Source: Candidatus Intricatilinea gracilis
Lineage (GTDB): Bacteria; Pseudomonadota; Gammaproteobacteria; Burkholderiales; Burkholderiaceae_C
Length of the DNA: 64,000 nucleotides
Assembly: GCA_016702605.1 (NCBI GenBank)
Contig: JADJDQ010000002.1
Location: 393,001 to 457,000 of the forward strand
Direction of reading: 5' to 3'
The notes below the pieces were generated by a model that searched no databases, was not told the DNA's origin, and worked only from the letters and a program-made list of their open reading frames with translations. Below, in pieces: positions 10,710 through 19,626 of this stretch. The translations under genes and the position numbers were made by a program. The stretch's first letter is position 1. Each line of letters starts with the position of its first letter.

Positions 10710-12140
10710 TCAGCGCGAGGCCGCGCCGTTGGCCGAGGCACCGGCAGCGCCAAGAGCTGCGCCGGACCCACTGCCCGCCGCGCCACCTGCCGCGCCACCT
10801 GCCGCGCCACCTGCCGCGCCACCTGCCGCACCACCTGCCACACCACCCGCTGCACCACTGGCCCCGGCACCCGCAGGCGCAGCGCCGGCCGGGCCACCCG
10901 GCCCGCCCTCGGCCGGCGGCTTGCCCCCTGGCGTCCACGGCACCGGGGTCACCGGCGCCTTGGGCCGGATCTTCTGGAAGCCGTCGACCACCACCCGGTC
11001 ACCCGCCACCAGGCCCGAGCTGATCACCCACTGGCTGCCCTGCGGGCCGGCCTGCGACCCCGCCACCTTGACCGGGCGGGGTGCCGGCACATTGCCTTCA
11101 CCGATCACCAGCACCGAGTCACCCGCCGCACTGCGGGTGACGGCCTGCTGCGGCAGCAGCACCGCACCGTCGGCCTGCGCCAGCACCAGCCGCACCTTGA
11201 CGTATAGCCCGGGCAACAGGCGCCGCTCGGGATTGGGCAACTCGGCGCGCAGCGAGACCTGGCCGGTGCCGGGGTCGACACTCAGGTCCGAGAACAACAA
11301 GCGACCAGGCCGCGCATAGGCCGAGCCGTCTTCGAGCACCACCTGCAGGGCGGCTCCTGAGCCGGCGGCAGCGCCGGGTGTCTGGCCGGCGGGCACCTTC
11401 TTGAGCTGGCCGGCATCCCACGCGCTGCGCAGCTTCATCACCTCGGTCGCCGACAAGGTGAAGTTGATGTAAAGCGGGTGGATCTGCTGGATCAGCGCCA
11501 GCTGTGTGGCTTCACCCTGGCCAACCAGCGCGCCTTCGTTGACCAGGGCGCGGCCGATACGGCCACTCAAGGGCGCGGTCACCGCCGCATAGTCGAGGTT
11601 GAGGCGGGCCGTGGTGACGGCAGCCTTGCTCGACGCCACGTCGGCTTCGGCCAGCTTCACCGCCGTCTGGCTCGCCACCCATTCGGTCTGGCTGATGGCC
11701 TTGGCGGCCACGAGTGGTTCGTTGCGTTCCAGCGTCGTGCGGGCCTGAAGCAGATTGGCTTCGGCGCGCGCCTGATTGGCCTGGGCCGATTCGAGCGTGG
11801 CGCGATACGGCGCGTCGTCGAGTTGGTACAGCGCCTGGCCTTCGCGCACCTCGCTGCCTTCGGTGAAGATGCGCTTCTTGACGATGCCCGGCACACGCGC
11901 CCGCACCTGCGCCACGCGCCAGGCTTCGAGCCGGCCGGGCAGCTCGGTGTTGATGGCCACCCGGCCGGTCTCGACGGTGACGAAACCCACCGGTGCCGGT
12001 GGCGGGCCGGCCGGACGTGTGGCAGCGGCACTCGCGCCCAAGGCTGCCGGCGCACCGGCAGGCGCTGCGCCCGAGCCACCACCACAAGCCACCAGCAGGG
12101 CAGCCGCAGACATTGCGGCGGCGACCCCACGCATTGACAT
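10710..12140 (-). CDS. RND periplasmic adaptor (AcrA/MexA-like lipoprotein)
   Basis: 476 aa with the start at 12140, chosen because MSMRGVAAAMSAAALLVAC gives a compact lipoprotein signal with lipobox LVAC. The frame is open further upstream, so a longer form is possible. Domains in order: lipoyl half (GFVTVETGRVAINTELPGRLEAWRVAQVRARVPG), coiled-coil hairpin (about 110-180), second lipoyl half (DYAAVTAPLSGRIGRALVNEGALV), beta-barrel and membrane-proximal domain (LLPQQAVTRSAAGDSVLVIG). The C-terminal 70 residues are an unusual Gly/Ala-rich tail built from a 12-base tandem repeat. It is the first gene of the efflux operon. Confidence 0.92.
   Translation of the reverse strand: MSMRGVAAAMSAAALLVACGGGSGAAPAGAPAALGASAAATRPAGPPPAPVGFVTVETGRVAINTELPGRLEAWRVAQVRARVPGIVKKRIFTEGSEVREGQALYQLDDAPYRATLESAQANQARAEANLLQARTTLERNEPLVAAKAISQTEWVASQTAVKLAEADVASSKAAVTTARLNLDYAAVTAPLSGRIGRALVNEGALVGQGEATQLALIQQIHPLYINFTLSATEVMKLRSAWDAGQLKKVPAGQTPGAAAGSGAALQVVLEDGSAYARPGRLLFSDLSVDPGTGQVSLRAELPNPERRLLPGLYVKVRLVLAQADGAVLLPQQAVTRSAAGDSVLVIGEGNVPAPRPVKVAGSQAGPQGSQWVISSGLVAGDRVVVDGFQKIRPKAPVTPVPWTPGGKPPAEGGPGGPAGAAPAGAGASGAAGGVAGGAAGGAAGGAAGGAAGGAAGSGSGAALGAAGASANGAASR
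10779..10850 (-). repeat. 12-bp tandem repeat encoding Gly-Gly-Ala-Ala units
   Basis: On the plus strand, four perfect copies of CGCGCCACCTGC (10779-10826) are followed by two diverged copies to 10850. Read on the minus strand they give repeated GGAA in the adaptor's C-terminal tail. The unit is 12 bases, so copy-number change keeps the frame. Confidence 0.93.
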
Positions 12141-12439
12141 CGACCGCTGTGGCGCCAAAGCCGCGCACGCAGCCGGAGCGACCAAGCCCGCCGAGCGCGC
12201 ATGCTTCGTGCCTGAACTGCAGGCGATAGCGGCCTGTTCACCCTGGGCAAAGCTGACCCGGGCGGCGAAATAAGAGCGGACCATGCGCATCCTTGCGGTA
12301 AAGCTTGTTTTGATCTGAGCGGGCGCGAGTCTAGCGACCAAGCTTGTCCAGCGTGTGCAAGAGGCGTACCCTGCCCCTCACCATCCACCCCTAGACAGCG
12401 CCCGGTTCTGTCTGCGGCCGGGCTCGCAGGAGAACCCCC
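12141..12439. promoter_or_regulatory. Intergenic region between divergent efflux operon and EF-G-like gene
   Basis: About 300 bases between divergent genes, which must hold promoters for both. The octamer AAGCTTGT occurs twice, at about 12301 and 12340, flanking a stretch that could be a regulator site. A strong ribosome binding site (CAGGAG) precedes the GTPase start at 12440. No regulator gene or clear operator is recognisable. Confidence 0.4.
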
Positions 12440-14533
12440 ATGTCCAGCCCAGCCCCGAGCAGTGCCTCGTCATCCAGCGGCGTGGCCGCCATCCGCACCC
12501 TGGCCCTTGTCGGGCCATCGGCAGCGGGCAAGACCACACTCGCCGAGGCACTGCTCCAGCACACCGGTGCCATCGGAGCCGCCGGCAGCGTCGAACGTGG
12601 CAGCACCGTGAGTGACTTCGACCCGGTCGAACGCCGCATGCTGCATTCACTTAACTCGAGCGTGCTGCATCTGCAGCACCGCAACACACGCATCCACCTG
12701 CTCGACACCCCGGGCAGCATCGATTTTCTCGGCCAGTCATTGCCCGCGCTCGAAGCGGTCGATTGCGCGGCCATCGTCATCAACGCCGCCACCGGTGTCG
12801 AGCCGATGGCGCTGCGCATGCTGGCGCAGGCAGCGGAGCGCAAGCTCGACCGCGTCATCATCGTCAACCGCATCGACGCACCTGGCGTGAAACTCGCCGC
12901 GGTGCTCGAACAGATCCAGGCCGCCTGCGGGCGCGAGTGCCTGCCGCTCAATCTGCCGGCCAATGGCGGGCGCGAAGTGGTCGACTGCTGGTTCGCGCCC
13001 GAGGCGGTGTCCGGCCACGAGGCTGATTTTTCGTCGGTGGCCAAGGCGCACCGTGCGCTGGTGGAGCAGGTGGTCGAGGTCGACGCCGAATACGTCGAGC
13101 GTTACCTCAACGAAGGTGATGTCGACTCCCACGAGTTGCACGCACCGCTCGAGCAAGCACTGCGCGAAGGCCATCTGATCCCGGTGTTGTTCGTCTCGGC
13201 CAAACAAGGCCTGGGCGTGGCGCAGCTGCTCGACGCCATCGTGCAGTTGCTGCCCGACCCGAGCGAAGGCAACCCGCCCGATTTCTACAAGGGCGACATC
13301 AGCCACGGGCTGGAAGCAGCCACACTGCTGCACGCTCAGCCGGATCCGGCGCTGCACGTGCTGGCTCATGTGTTCAAGGTGGCGATCGACCCCTACGTGG
13401 GCAAGCTCGGCATCATGCGGGTGCATCAGGGCACGATCACACCCAACAGCCAGCTCTACATCGGTGACGGGCGCAAACCGTTCAAGGTGGGCCACCTGTT
13501 CATGCTGCAAGGCAAGGACTACGTCGAGGTGCAAAAGGCGCTGCCGGGCGACATCGTCGCCGTGGCCAAGATCGACGAGATCGCCTACGACGCCGTGCTG
13601 CACGATGCCGCCGACGACGATCACATCCACCTCAAGCCGCTCAACTTTCCGGTGCCGGTGCACGGCCTGGCGCTCAAGCCCAAACGCCACGGCGACGAAC
13701 AGCGCCTGGCCGAGATGCTGAACCGCCTGGCCAGCGAAGACCCGTGTGTGAAGGTCGAACTGGTCGCCACCACCCACGAGACGGTGATCTACGGCCTGGG
13801 TGAGTTGCACCTGCGGGTGTTGCTCGATCGGCTGCGCGAGTCCTACCGCATCGAGGTCGACACCGCGCCGCCGCGTATCGCCTACCGCGAAACCATTGCC
13901 GGCACGGCCCAGGCACAGTACCGCCACAAGAAACAAAGCGGCGGGGCCGGCCAGTTCGGCGAAGTGCTGCTGCAGGTCGAGGCGCTGCCGCGCGGCGCGG
14001 GCTTCGAGTTTCTCGACCACGTGAAGGGCGGCGCCATCCCGGGCCAGTTCATCCCGGCGGTCGAAAAAGGTGTGCGCCTGGCCATGGATGCAGGGGTGAT
14101 CGCCGGCCACCCGGTGGTGGACGTGCGTGTCACCGTGCTGGACGGCAAACACCACAGCGTGGACAGCAAGGAAATCGCCTTCGTCACCGCCGGCAAGAAG
14201 GCGTTCATGCTGGCGATGCGCGAGGCCCGCCCTGTCGTGCTCGAGCCCATCGTCGACGTCGAGATCAACGCCCCGGAGGGGGCGATCGGCGACATCACCG
14301 GCGACATCGCCTCACGCCGCGGCGAAGTGCGCGCCAGCACCTCGAGCGGCCTGGGCCTGGGCCTCGTGCGTGCCCGCGCCCCGCTGGCCGAACTGTCGGG
14401 CTACCAGTTGCGCCTGAACGCCCTGACCCGCGGCGAAGGCCGCTACACCCTGGACCTGAGCCACTACGACCCGGTGCCCGCCAACGTGCAGGACGAGATG
14501 GTCAAGAAGTACCAGGTGCGCGACGAGGATTGA
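12440..14533 (+). CDS. Elongation factor G-like GTPase (EF-G2 type)
   Basis: 697 aa, with all EF-G domains in order. The G domain has G1 GPSAAGKT near residue 28, G3 DTPG and G4 as NRID instead of NKxD. Domain II lies near residues 310-390. Domain IV begins PRIAYRETIAG and contains KKQSGGAGQFGEV. Domain V is PIVDVEINAPEGAIGDITGDIASRRGEV. A Ser/Ala-rich N-terminal extension precedes the G domain, and the G1 loop departs from the canonical AHIDAGKTT of translocating EF-G. It is a single gene outside the rpsL-rpsG-fusA-tuf cluster, so it is likely the second, EF-G-like paralogue of uncertain role. The ribosome binding site CAGGAG lies upstream. Confidence 0.9.
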   Translation: MSSPAPSSASSSSGVAAIRTLALVGPSAAGKTTLAEALLQHTGAIGAAGSVERGSTVSDFDPVERRMLHSLNSSVLHLQHRNTRIHLLDTPGSIDFLGQSLPALEAVDCAAIVINAATGVEPMALRMLAQAAERKLDRVIIVNRIDAPGVKLAAVLEQIQAACGRECLPLNLPANGGREVVDCWFAPEAVSGHEADFSSVAKAHRALVEQVVEVDAEYVERYLNEGDVDSHELHAPLEQALREGHLIPVLFVSAKQGLGVAQLLDAIVQLLPDPSEGNPPDFYKGDISHGLEAATLLHAQPDPALHVLAHVFKVAIDPYVGKLGIMRVHQGTITPNSQLYIGDGRKPFKVGHLFMLQGKDYVEVQKALPGDIVAVAKIDEIAYDAVLHDAADDDHIHLKPLNFPVPVHGLALKPKRHGDEQRLAEMLNRLASEDPCVKVELVATTHETVIYGLGELHLRVLLDRLRESYRIEVDTAPPRIAYRETIAGTAQAQYRHKKQSGGAGQFGEVLLQVEALPRGAGFEFLDHVKGGAIPGQFIPAVEKGVRLAMDAGVIAGHPVVDVRVTVLDGKHHSVDSKEIAFVTAGKKAFMLAMREARPVVLEPIVDVEINAPEGAIGDITGDIASRRGEVRASTSSGLGLGLVRARAPLAELSGYQLRLNALTRGEGRYTLDLSHYDPVPANVQDEMVKKYQVRDED

Positions 14534-14544
14534 CGTCGGGCGTA

Positions 14545-14585
14545 GCGCGCGCAGTCCGTTTGATTCGGGCTGCCGCGCGCGGCGG
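14545..14585 (+). terminator. Possible hairpin after EF-G-like gene
   Basis: Left arm GCGCGCGCAGTCCG pairs with right arm CGGGCTGCCGCGCGC, with one bulged base, one G-T pair and a TTTGATT-containing loop. It lies just after the stop at 14533. No T-run follows, so termination strength is uncertain. Confidence 0.4.
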
Positions 14586-14661
14586 TTGCCTGCCGCGTGT
14601 CGATGCGGGCTTTCGCGGTCGAACGCGCTCCGTCGCGATCGGCCATCCAGCCGCGGTGGCT

Positions 14662-15123
14662 TCAGTCCACCGGCAGCGCTGCCAGGGGATTCAGACAGGC
14701 CACGCCGAGTGGCTCGAAATGCCTGAGGTTGGCCGTGAGCAGCAGCAAGCCGTGGTGGCGCGCGATGGCGGCGATGGCGACGTCTGGGAAGCCGGGGTGG
14801 CATCCGCTGGCCACCGCAGCATCGGCCATTTGACCGGCCAGCAAGCTGGTGCCGCTGGCGAGCGGGAGGATGTGATCGGCATGACTGGTCAGCAGCACCT
14901 GCAGCCACGCCTCCAGCGCATCGGCGCGAGCCAGGGCACCGCTGCGCCTGAGCTTGGCGATGCCCTGCGCCAGTTCGGCCACGGCGATGCAGGGGATGAA
15001 GAGTCGGGCATCGTGCCTGTGCAGCCAGTCCGCCATGCCGGCTGGAAGGTAGGCCTCACGCCCTGGCGCCAGCGCCGAGATGATGCTGGTGTCGAGCAGA
15101 TAACCGGTAGGTGCGCCGGTCAT
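14662..15123 (-). CDS. PIN-domain toxin, VapC family
   Basis: 153 aa. The PIN nuclease core shows the acidic residues expected for Mg-dependent RNA cleavage: Asp11 in GYLLDTSIIS, Glu50 in CIAVAELAQG and Asp114 in GFPDVAIAAIA. It ends with LLLTANLRHFEPLGV, where the usual Asp of the RNxxDF motif is His, a common variation. It follows the antitoxin gene by about 73 bases on the same strand. By family it would cleave tRNA or other RNA when the antitoxin is degraded. All three main catalytic acids are present, so it is probably active. Confidence 0.88.
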   Translation of the reverse strand: MTGAPTGYLLDTSIISALAPGREAYLPAGMADWLHRHDARLFIPCIAVAELAQGIAKLRRSGALARADALEAWLQVLLTSHADHILPLASGTSLLAGQMADAAVASGCHPGFPDVAIAAIARHHGLLLLTANLRHFEPLGVACLNPLAALPVD

Positions 15124-15196
15124 GAGTCAACACCTGGACAGCGCACGACTTGTCCCGCTTTTTGGCCGACAACATCCGTCGTTGGCCCAGGGGCGC

Positions 15197-15439
15197 TCAC
15201 AACTCGGCACTGCGCAGCGGTGTGCTGTCGCGCTCGAACTCGATCGGCTCGGGCAATGACAACAGGTGCAGCGCCAGGCTCGGCTGGTCTGGCGGATAGA
15301 GCTTGTGGCCGTCGGCGATGGACACCACCATGGCGCAGGGTTGGCCGTGGCGGCTGATGATGGTGGGCTGACCACGCTCGGCCGCGGATACCACCGCCGA
15401 GAAGCTGGCCTTGGCCTCACGCACCTGCAGTGTTTCCAT
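15197..15439 (-). CDS. Phd/YefM-family antitoxin
   Basis: 80 aa from the ATG at 15439, which has AGG six bases upstream; a GTG four codons earlier is also open. The N-terminal fold is METLQVREAKASFSAVVSAAERGQPTIISRHGQPCAMVVS, the classic Phd/YefM DNA-binding and dimerisation unit, with VREAKASF and RHGQPCAMVV most diagnostic. The C-terminus is acidic and proline-rich and would neutralise the toxin. It lies upstream of the PIN toxin and probably autorepresses the pair. Confidence 0.88.
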   Translation of the reverse strand: METLQVREAKASFSAVVSAAERGQPTIISRHGQPCAMVVSIADGHKLYPPDQPSLALHLLSLPEPIEFERDSTPLRSAEL

Positions 15440-15482
15440 GGCGGACCTCACTTGTGACTACATGAGGTCATTTTAGCCGTGT

Positions 15483-16169
15483 TCACTTCGCAGCAGGCGA
15501 CTGCCCATGCATCTTGCGCAACTCGTCCATCCAGCTCGTCCAGTCGATCGGGCCTTCGGCGTAACGCTTGACCAGGTTGCCGAGCACTGCCGCCCAGGCG
15601 CGGTCGAAATAGGCGTAGGTCTGATCCCACTGGCCGCCGTCGCCCCAGCCGGTGTGATGCAGGCGCACACGGGTGTGGGTGGCGTCCACCGGTTCGAAAC
15701 GCAGCACGACGAAGGTGCGCTGGGCGCGGGTTTCGGTCAGGTGGGGCGGCGCGTTCCAGTCGAAGCTGAGCATCTTCGGCGCCTGCAGCGCCATGTAGCG
15801 CATGTCGTCCGCGCCTTTGCTGCCAGGCGCGGCCAGCGGATCGAAGTGGATGTGGAAGGCACCGCCAACCCGAGCGTCGACCTCGGCATCGGGCGCCATG
15901 AAGCTGCGGATGCCGTCGCGTGTGGTCCACGAGGCCCAGACCTGCTCGGCGCTGGCGGCGACCACCACCTCCTTGTCGATGGCGCGTTCGGCTGCAGCGG
16001 CTGGCAGCGCGCTCAGGCCGAGCAGCCCGAGCAGACCAAGCAAGGTGATCAACCCGGTCCGATCCAGGATCGCCGCCAGCCGTATGGCAAAACGAGGCCT
16101 GGCAAGGCGCCGTGTGATCGAGTCACCTCGGGTCGTGGGCTGCAGGTCGAGGTCTGGGATCGAAGGCAT
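15483..16169 (-). CDS. SRPBCC (AHSA1-like) protein, membrane-anchored or exported
   Basis: 228 aa from the start at 16169; earlier in-frame starts exist. A hydrophobic stretch (LITLLGLLGLLGLSALPAAAAERA) around residues 40-62 acts as an anchor or an unusually long signal peptide. The rest is the START/Bet v1-like fold: IDKEVVVAASAEQVWASWTTRDGIRSFMAPDAEVDARVGGAFHIHFD, followed by RTFVVLRFEPVDATHTRVRLHHTGWGDGGQWDQTYAYFDRAW. AHSA1-type proteins bind hydrophobic ligands or act as Hsp90 co-chaperones, but an exported form suggests lipid or ligand binding. No operon partner is visible. Confidence 0.75.
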   Translation of the reverse strand: MPSIPDLDLQPTTRGDSITRRLARPRFAIRLAAILDRTGLITLLGLLGLLGLSALPAAAAERAIDKEVVVAASAEQVWASWTTRDGIRSFMAPDAEVDARVGGAFHIHFDPLAAPGSKGADDMRYMALQAPKMLSFDWNAPPHLTETRAQRTFVVLRFEPVDATHTRVRLHHTGWGDGGQWDQTYAYFDRAWAAVLGNLVKRYAEGPIDWTSWMDELRKMHGQSPAAK

Positions 16170-16346
16170 GGTCAGGGCTCCGTTGATCAACACTGCGGCC
16201 AGGAGTGCCGCCGCATGGCGACGATTCAAGCCCAGCCCGGCGTGAACTGCAATCGGGTGAGATGCCCTTCGGCCCGGTGGGTGGCCGCCGTGGTCCGGCT
16301 GGCGACTCACTGCGCGAGGCCCGTTGCCCAGCCGTGGTGACCGGCG

Positions 16347-18098
16347 TCACCCGTCATGCCGACCGGACCAGACCGCACCGAACTTGGCGCGCCAGCCCAG
16401 CCGTTCGTCGGACAACAGGTCGAGCACATCCGACAGCCGTTTGGATTTGGCCACACACAGCGCGGTCACCCCCAGCGCCACCACCACCGTGACGACGAAG
16501 ATGGCGGCGCGGTGGATCAACGGCGCATCCGCCTCGGCCAGCAGGTTCATGCCGAGAAAACCGGTCGACAGGGTGCCGATCAGTCCGACGATGGTCACCA
16601 CCGTGAGGCGGATCACCGTGTTGGCCTGGCGGCGCAGGCTGTCGGTGTCGAGATAACTGTTCATCTCGCCGACGCGGTCGCGCACCTCGGTGTAAAGCGT
16701 GTCCACCTGCAGGTGGTCGGCGCACAGGCGGTACAACGCTCTGGCCTGAGCCTGCTCGGCAATGTCGTGAAACCAGTAGCGGTGCGTGAAACGCAGGAAG
16801 TTCTCGAAGTTGCCGCGCACCGCACGCTTGAAACGCTTCACCGAATTGGCATCGGCAATGCTGAGTGCATCCAGCGCCACCACCAGCCGGTCGCTGAACA
16901 TCAGCAGCGCCGCCTTCTGGAAGTGCGCGATCAGGAACAGCAGAAAGTGCTGGTGCCTGAACTGCGCCAGCACGCCGCGCTCGCGGTCGGTGAAAAAGCT
17001 CGACCCGACACTGCCGACCACCACCAGCGCGTGTCCACAGCCCAGGTAACGCGTGAACGGCGCCGGGCCGCTGCCACACCAGAAACGGTCGTAGCAAAAA
17101 CGCTGCTCGAAGTCGGCCAGATGCCGTTCGGCGTAGGGCAAGGCCGCGCCCGAGCTGGCGGGAGCCGCGTCGCTGACACGGACGACGCCGGGGCCCGGTG
17201 CGCCCAATGGGTCGACCTGTGCCGCGGCTGCGACGTCGCCGATCGGCCCGCCCTGGCCCGACACCAGGCCCAGCCGCACGAAATCGGCGCGGCTCAGGCT
17301 GCGCGGGTCGTCCAGCGCCAGCCAGGCCATCACCGGCATGCGGTGGTATTCGATCTGACGGTAAGACAGCGACGTCGACGGCGTCGACGCGGCCGCCGAG
17401 CCGTGATCTGCGGCGAAGGCATCGGTCTCGGGCCGCAGCGGCGCCAGCAGCCAGCGCCAGTGCGCAGCAAACCGCGGCGCGCGGTGATGGCCCACGAAGG
17501 CGAGGTAAGCGTCGCGATCACTTGCATCCGAAGCGGCCAGCACCCGCCCGTCGCTGGCCAGCCAGGCCATCTCGGCGGGGCAATGCAGGCCACGGCCCAG
17601 GTCGTCCCAGCCGGGCGGATAGGCCCGGCCCAGCCGGTACATCAGCTCCTGCACCTGCGCCAGTGGCAGGTCGCGCGCATGCAATTCGACGTTGAGCACC
17701 ACGACGTCGACATCGTGGAAGAAGTACAGGTCGATGTGTTCGACCTGCACCTGCAACGGCGCATCACCCGGCGCCAGCGTGACGCTGACCCCCGCCACGT
17801 CGCCACGCCTGAACACCCGCATCGACGAGGCACCGCCGGTGCGCCCCTGCGCACCACGGGCCCGCCCTTCACCGAAGACGAAACGCTGCACATGCGGCAG
17901 GAAGGTGACGAACTCGTTGTAGTGGCGCTCGTGGAAACCTTCGGCGTCGCCGGTGTAGTCGTCGACCACCTCGCGCCAGGCGCTGTCGGGCTCACGCAGC
18001 AGCAGTTCCCAGGGGCGCGCCTGCGCCGCCGCGTCGGCGCGCGGCATCAACTGCAGCGGCCAGAGCAGGCTCTGGCGGAACTGGCGCACGGTCGTCAT
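16347..18098 (-). CDS. CorA-like divalent-cation transporter homologue with large N-terminal domain
   Basis: 583 aa, much longer than classic CorA (about 316 aa). The C-terminus holds the diagnostic pair of helices and the selectivity loop: TVVTIVGLIGTLSTGFLGMNLLAE, with GMN near residue 520, then IFVVTVVVALGVTALCV. The preceding stalk helix (VDTLYTEVRDRVGEMNSYLDTDSLRRQANTVIRL) also fits the family. The N-terminal 400 residues are soluble and include HIDLYFFHDVDVVVLNVELHARDLPLAQVQELMYRLGRAYP, not the usual short CorA domain. Mg or other cation transport is inferred from the GMN loop only. Confidence 0.8.
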   Translation of the reverse strand: MTTVRQFRQSLLWPLQLMPRADAAAQARPWELLLREPDSAWREVVDDYTGDAEGFHERHYNEFVTFLPHVQRFVFGEGRARGAQGRTGGASSMRVFRRGDVAGVSVTLAPGDAPLQVQVEHIDLYFFHDVDVVVLNVELHARDLPLAQVQELMYRLGRAYPPGWDDLGRGLHCPAEMAWLASDGRVLAASDASDRDAYLAFVGHHRAPRFAAHWRWLLAPLRPETDAFAADHGSAAASTPSTSLSYRQIEYHRMPVMAWLALDDPRSLSRADFVRLGLVSGQGGPIGDVAAAAQVDPLGAPGPGVVRVSDAAPASSGAALPYAERHLADFEQRFCYDRFWCGSGPAPFTRYLGCGHALVVVGSVGSSFFTDRERGVLAQFRHQHFLLFLIAHFQKAALLMFSDRLVVALDALSIADANSVKRFKRAVRGNFENFLRFTHRYWFHDIAEQAQARALYRLCADHLQVDTLYTEVRDRVGEMNSYLDTDSLRRQANTVIRLTVVTIVGLIGTLSTGFLGMNLLAEADAPLIHRAAIFVVTVVVALGVTALCVAKSKRLSDVLDLLSDERLGWRAKFGAVWSGRHDG

Positions 18099-18215
18099 GT
18101 CGGGTCTCCGAAGCTCGAAAGATGCTGCCAGAAGATCGGCGCTTGCAGGCGAGAGGTCATGTGGCTCGACCGCAGGCGCGAGGCCCCGGTTCGCGGCAGG
18201 CTCGTTCGATCCTGG

Positions 18216-19373
18216 TCAGGGCTTGGGCAACTGCCCCTGCACACCTTGCACGAACCAGTTCATCTGCGCGATCTCGGCGTCGCGCATCGTGCCGCTGGCC
18301 TGGCGCACGGCGCCGTTCTGGTCGACCAGCCGACCGGCGAACGGTGCCAGCCGCCCGGCGGCGACGGCACGTTCGGCGTCCTGCACCTGGCGCACCACCT
18401 CGGGCGGCACCTGGCGACCCAGCGGCGCCAGGTGAACGGCGTTGGCGCGTACACCGCCCCAGAACGGCACGGGCTTCCAGTTGCCTGCGATCACGGCCCT
18501 GGCCACCGCCGTGTAACGTTCGCCCCAGTGGTGGGTGACGCTGCTGAGCTGCGCGGTGGGCGCGATGTCGCGCATGTCGCTCTGGTAGCCCAGCAGCATC
18601 ACGTGTCTTTCTTCGGCCAGTTGCGGGATGGCCGTCGAGCCGCTGTGGTACGTGAGCGTGTCCACCCCCTGGTTGACCAGGCTGAGCGCGGCGTCGCGTT
18701 CCTTGGCCGGATCGAACCAGGTGTTGAGCCACACCACCTTGACGGTCGCCCTGGGGTTGGCCGCCCGCATGCCGATGGTGAACGCATTGATGCCCTGGAT
18801 CACCTCGGGGATGGGGAAACCCGCCACATAACCGGCGCTGCCGGTCTTGCTCATGCGCCCGGCCAGGTAACCCGCCAGGTAGCGGCCTTCGTAGAAACGC
18901 GCGTTGTAGGTGTTGAGGTTGGCGGCCGTCTTGTAGCCGCCCATGTGTTCGAACTTCACGTCCGGATAGTCGGCTGCCACCTTGAGTGCCGGCTCGAGAT
19001 AACCGAAGCTGGTGGCGAAGATCAGCTTGTGACCGGTGGCGGCCAGGTCGCGCATGACACGTTCCGAGTCCGGCCCTTCGGCCACGTTTTCGACCACGGT
19101 GGTCTTGACCGCCGCGCCGAGCTTGCGCTCCATGATCAGGCGGCCCTGGTCGTGCTGATACGTCCAGCCAGCGCTGCCGATCGGGCTGACGTAGACGAAA
19201 CCGATCTTGAGCGGCGCGGCCGGCGCACCGGACTGTGGCGGTGCCGCCGCGGGCGCAGCGGTTGCGCCTGGCAGCGGCCAGGTCGTCGCCATGCAGGCCG
19301 CAAGCAGACTGGTGAATCGGATCAGCGCCGAGCGGCGGTCACGCCCTGGGGCGAGGCTGAGGTTTTTGTACAT
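18216..19373 (-). CDS. BMP/Med-family periplasmic substrate-binding protein
   Basis: 385 aa from the ATG at 19373, preceded by GAGGA. The N-terminal segment (LIRFTSLLAACMATTWPLPGATA) is a signal peptide. The mature domain matches the basic membrane protein family of nucleoside/purine-binding proteins: KIGFVYVSPIGSAGWTYQHDQGR, then AEGPDSERVMRDLAATGHKLIFATSFGYLEP, then YLAGYLAGRMSKTGSAGYVAGFPIPEVIQGINAFTIGMR. No ABC permease or ATPase gene is adjacent, so its transporter must be elsewhere or it may act as a sensor. The substrate is probably a purine or nucleoside, by family. Confidence 0.87.
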   Translation of the reverse strand: MYKNLSLAPGRDRRSALIRFTSLLAACMATTWPLPGATAAPAAAPPQSGAPAAPLKIGFVYVSPIGSAGWTYQHDQGRLIMERKLGAAVKTTVVENVAEGPDSERVMRDLAATGHKLIFATSFGYLEPALKVAADYPDVKFEHMGGYKTAANLNTYNARFYEGRYLAGYLAGRMSKTGSAGYVAGFPIPEVIQGINAFTIGMRAANPRATVKVVWLNTWFDPAKERDAALSLVNQGVDTLTYHSGSTAIPQLAEERHVMLLGYQSDMRDIAPTAQLSSVTHHWGERYTAVARAVIAGNWKPVPFWGGVRANAVHLAPLGRQVPPEVVRQVQDAERAVAAGRLAPFAGRLVDQNGAVRQASGTMRDAEIAQMNWFVQGVQGQLPKP

Positions 19374-19408
19374 GGTTGGTCCTCGACATGGCTCCATCGG
19401 TGGTGATC

Positions 19409-19430
19409 ACGCGGCGGGAGCGCGCCGCGT
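19409..19430 (-). other. Hairpin in the leader of the binding-protein gene
   Basis: ACGCGGCG (19409-19416) pairs perfectly with CGCCGCGT (19423-19430) across a 6-base loop. It lies in the 5' leader about 36 bases before the start of the BMP-type gene. Its function is unknown; it could be a chance feature of G+C-rich DNA. Confidence 0.35.
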
Positions 19431-19626
19431 GTCGGGTAGATCGGCAACTGCCAAGGTGCCGATCGTCGTGTGTTGCACGAGCAAACAAAAACGCCTCGCG
19501 ATCTGGCCGCGGGGCGCGGCCGAATTGTCGCAGAGCAAGGCGGCCGTCGATTCGAAACAACATGGCCCGAATGCTGCAGTGCACCTAACACGCGCATCGG
19601 CAAGCACCAAGCACAATCGCTGCACC

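Noticed and set aside
8621..11023. An 800-codon plus-strand open frame opposite the RND pump
   Set aside because: It is a shadow of the efflux pump gene, with no family match.
16356..19406. A 1016-codon open frame on the plus strand opposite the CorA-like and BMP-type genes
   Set aside because: It is antisense to two clear genes, has His/Arg/Gln-rich composition without domains, and arises from G+C bias at third positions.
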